DNA from: Bacteroidales bacterium
GTDB lineage: Bacteria; Bacteroidota; Bacteroidia; Bacteroidales; UBA932
Length of the DNA: 59,615 nt
NCBI GenBank assembly: GCA_017546585.1
Contig: JAFYWC010000116.1
Span: forward strand, 1 to 59,615
Direction of reading: 5' to 3'
Made by a program: the position numbers and the translations under genes. The notes under the pieces are model-generated. The model ran no database searches and was not told the origin of the DNA. It saw only the letters and a program-made list of their open reading frames with translations. This document shows positions 58,374-59,615 of the stretch, one piece after another. How positions within the stretch are numbered: the first letter of the stretch is position 1; every line of letters starts with the position of its first letter.

Positions 58374-59615
58374 TTACTTCGCTTTTTCGTCCAATATTCG
58401 ATTAATTCTCACAAGATTGGACGTAAATAGAGCCACTGCTCCCTGCAGTGTATAGGCATCCAGTCCGTAACTGATAGCTTTATCTAAATGATATGAGTGC
58501 TTTAATTCTGAATTTTTCGCTTCAATTATATATCGCAAACCATACTTTTCTTTAAACTCATCTGTGTTTTGTCTAGCTAGTTGTTTTTCCTGCAATTCAG
58601 ACCTCATTGTAACAGTATAAGTCTTGGTGTTTTGCCCCGTCTTGTACCCACATAGGTTTGCATGCTTGCATTTGCGGCACTTGAGAATATTGAAGTGATA
58701 GACGAATCTTTCGTTTCTATTTTTTTCTGTAACCTTGCAATGTATCTTCTTGACTGCCATATGGCCAGCAGGACACACCATCATTCCTGCATCTTTGTTA
58801 AATGTAAATTTATCATCCTTTCTAACCTCACCAGCTACAATAGGATGCAATTTAGCAATAATCTCAACATCTTCTTTTTCTGCGACTTCTAAATTCTCCT
58901 GACTGGAGTATGCTCCATCGCCTATTACTTCTTCTAAATCAGGTATATTTTCTTTAGCCTTTCTTATTAACTCTGGAAGTTCTGGACCATCTCCCTTTTC
59001 TCCAGAGGTCATCGTTGCTGCAACCACAAGACGCTCTGGAGTCACAGCAAGATGTCCCTTGTATCCAAAGAACTCAGAATCTGCGGCCTTGTGACCAATC
59101 CTTGCATCAGGATCGGCAGATATAGTGTAATGGTCGGTTATGTCATCCATCATCTCAGAAAGAAGATTCATCTTTTCTGATATGACAGGATAGAAACTTA
59201 TTTTCTGTTCCTTGAGATAAGATAACAGACCACACATATAATCCATTGTCTTCTCCAAATCTGTACCCTCGTATTTCTCAGGAAGTTTACCCTTCTGGCT
59301 GCTATCAGCTTCATATACTGCTTTACGAAGAATACGAGCCTGTTTTTGAAGGGCACCGGCAGGAATAACTGGATTGGAACGGGATAACGTATGAGTTGAG
59401 TCAACTATTATCTTGCGACTGATATCAATCCCTTTCGAACGTGCGATTTCAACGCTTTTGCAGATAAGCTTATCCAAAAGGGCAACCTCCTTTAAGCGCT
59501 GTCTTCGAAACTTGGTTAAGGTGCTGGAATCAATGACATTATCTTCCGGAACCAGTCCGAGAAAGAATTTCAAAGCCATATCTGTCATGCAGTGCTCTAC
59601 AAGATCCGCATCAGA
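58374..59615 (-). CDS. IS1182-family transposase (5' end outside the window)
   Basis: At least 413 residues. The frame has an ATG at 59588, but it stays open in frame to the window edge (SDADLVEHC precedes it), so the real N-terminus is outside. Family features: SDADLVEHCMTDMALKFFLGL, STLTKFRRQRL, DSTHTLSR (first catalytic Asp), GDGAYSSQENL (second Asp), a zinc-ribbon-like CPAGH and CRKCKHANLCGYKTG, and the C-terminal RYIIEAKNSELKHSYHLDKA (Glu). Base composition is richer in A and T than the neighbours. It holds the only CATG sites found in the window (58661 and 59586), consistent with recent arrival. Confidence 0.93.
   Translation of the reverse strand, partial: SDADLVEHCMTDMALKFFLGLVPEDNVIDSSTLTKFRRQRLKEVALLDKLICKSVEIARSKGIDISRKIIVDSTHTLSRSNPVIPAGALQKQARILRKAVYEADSSQKGKLPEKYEGTDLEKTMDYMCGLLSYLKEQKISFYPVISEKMNLLSEMMDDITDHYTISADPDARIGHKAADSEFFGYKGHLAVTPERLVVAATMTSGEKGDGPELPELIRKAKENIPDLEEVIGDGAYSSQENLEVAEKEDVEIIAKLHPIVAGEVRKDDKFTFNKDAGMMVCPAGHMAVKKIHCKVTEKNRNERFVYHFNILKCRKCKHANLCGYKTGQNTKTYTVTMRSELQEKQLARQNTDEFKEKYGLRYIIEAKNSELKHSYHLDKAISYGLDAYTLQGAVALFTSNLVRINRILDEKAK
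58374..59615 (-). mobile_element. Insertion sequence of the IS1182 family, partial
   Basis: Everything from about 58.2 kb to the right edge looks like one end of an IS1182-type element, on the basis of its transposase and terminator hairpin. The far end, inverted repeats and target duplication are not visible. Confidence 0.8.

Overview
This window reads as a stretch of a Bacteroidales (Bacteroidota) chromosome of roughly 50% GC. The evidence is the promoter style (TTTG then about 20 bases then TAnnTTTG before many genes), the near absence of Shine-Dalgarno sequences, a complete Bat (Bacteroides aerotolerance) operon, DUF4837, BACON-like lipoproteins, and GH2 and aldose-epimerase enzymes with export signals. 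The genus cannot be fixed from the sequence.

Layout. 1-4.0 kb (minus): 5' part of rpsA, then radC, rpoN, a SPOR-domain protein and a LEA14-like lipoprotein. 4.0-7.7 kb (plus): miaB and the glycerol-uptake pair glpK-glpF. 7.7-17.1 kb (minus): a tightly packed operon ridA - large anchored unknown - acyl-CoA synthetase - dCMP deaminase - S41 protease - M64 metallopeptidase lipoprotein with leucine-rich repeats. 17.1-20.0 kb (minus): tRNA-Arg with an unusual duplicated tail and hairpin cluster, then rpmF, DUF177 and typA. 20.1-21.5 kb: a guaA whose glutaminase half is largely gone. 21.5-24.9 kb (minus): ruvX-def-phosphohexomutase-M23/LysM. 25-29.8 kb (plus): M23 peptidase, dxr, rseP, DUF4837, tRNA-Glu, rpsT. 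29.9-32.3 kb (minus): a BACON-like lipoprotein and a gene interrupted by an amber codon just after its signal peptide. 32.6-36.4 kb (minus): groES-groEL and trmH-galM. 36.5-37.8 kb: glyA. 37.9-49.4 kb (minus): moxR-DUF58-unknown-batA-batB-batC-batD/E (fused), followed by a GH2 beta-galactosidase. 49.5-58.2 kb (plus): truA, exbB-exbD-tonB, an rRNA pseudouridine synthase with a repeat-rich N-terminal tail, era, topoisomerase IV subunit A, and an aroK carrying a repeat-derived insert. 58.2-59.6 kb (minus): an IS1182-family transposase running off the right end.

Most of the genes are housekeeping genes. The notable signals lie elsewhere. (1) By eye I found no CATG tetranucleotide anywhere in about 58.3 kb of chromosome, where about 230 would be expected; the only two I found are inside the IS element. 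(2) GuaA lacks its glutaminase catalytic residues. (3) aroK contains in frame a copy of a palindromic repeat whose sister copy lies just upstream. (4) A string of four small hairpins lies beside duplicated tRNA-Arg terminator sequence. (5) batD and batE are fused through an intact batE signal peptide. All coordinates come from reading the sequence; no database search was run.
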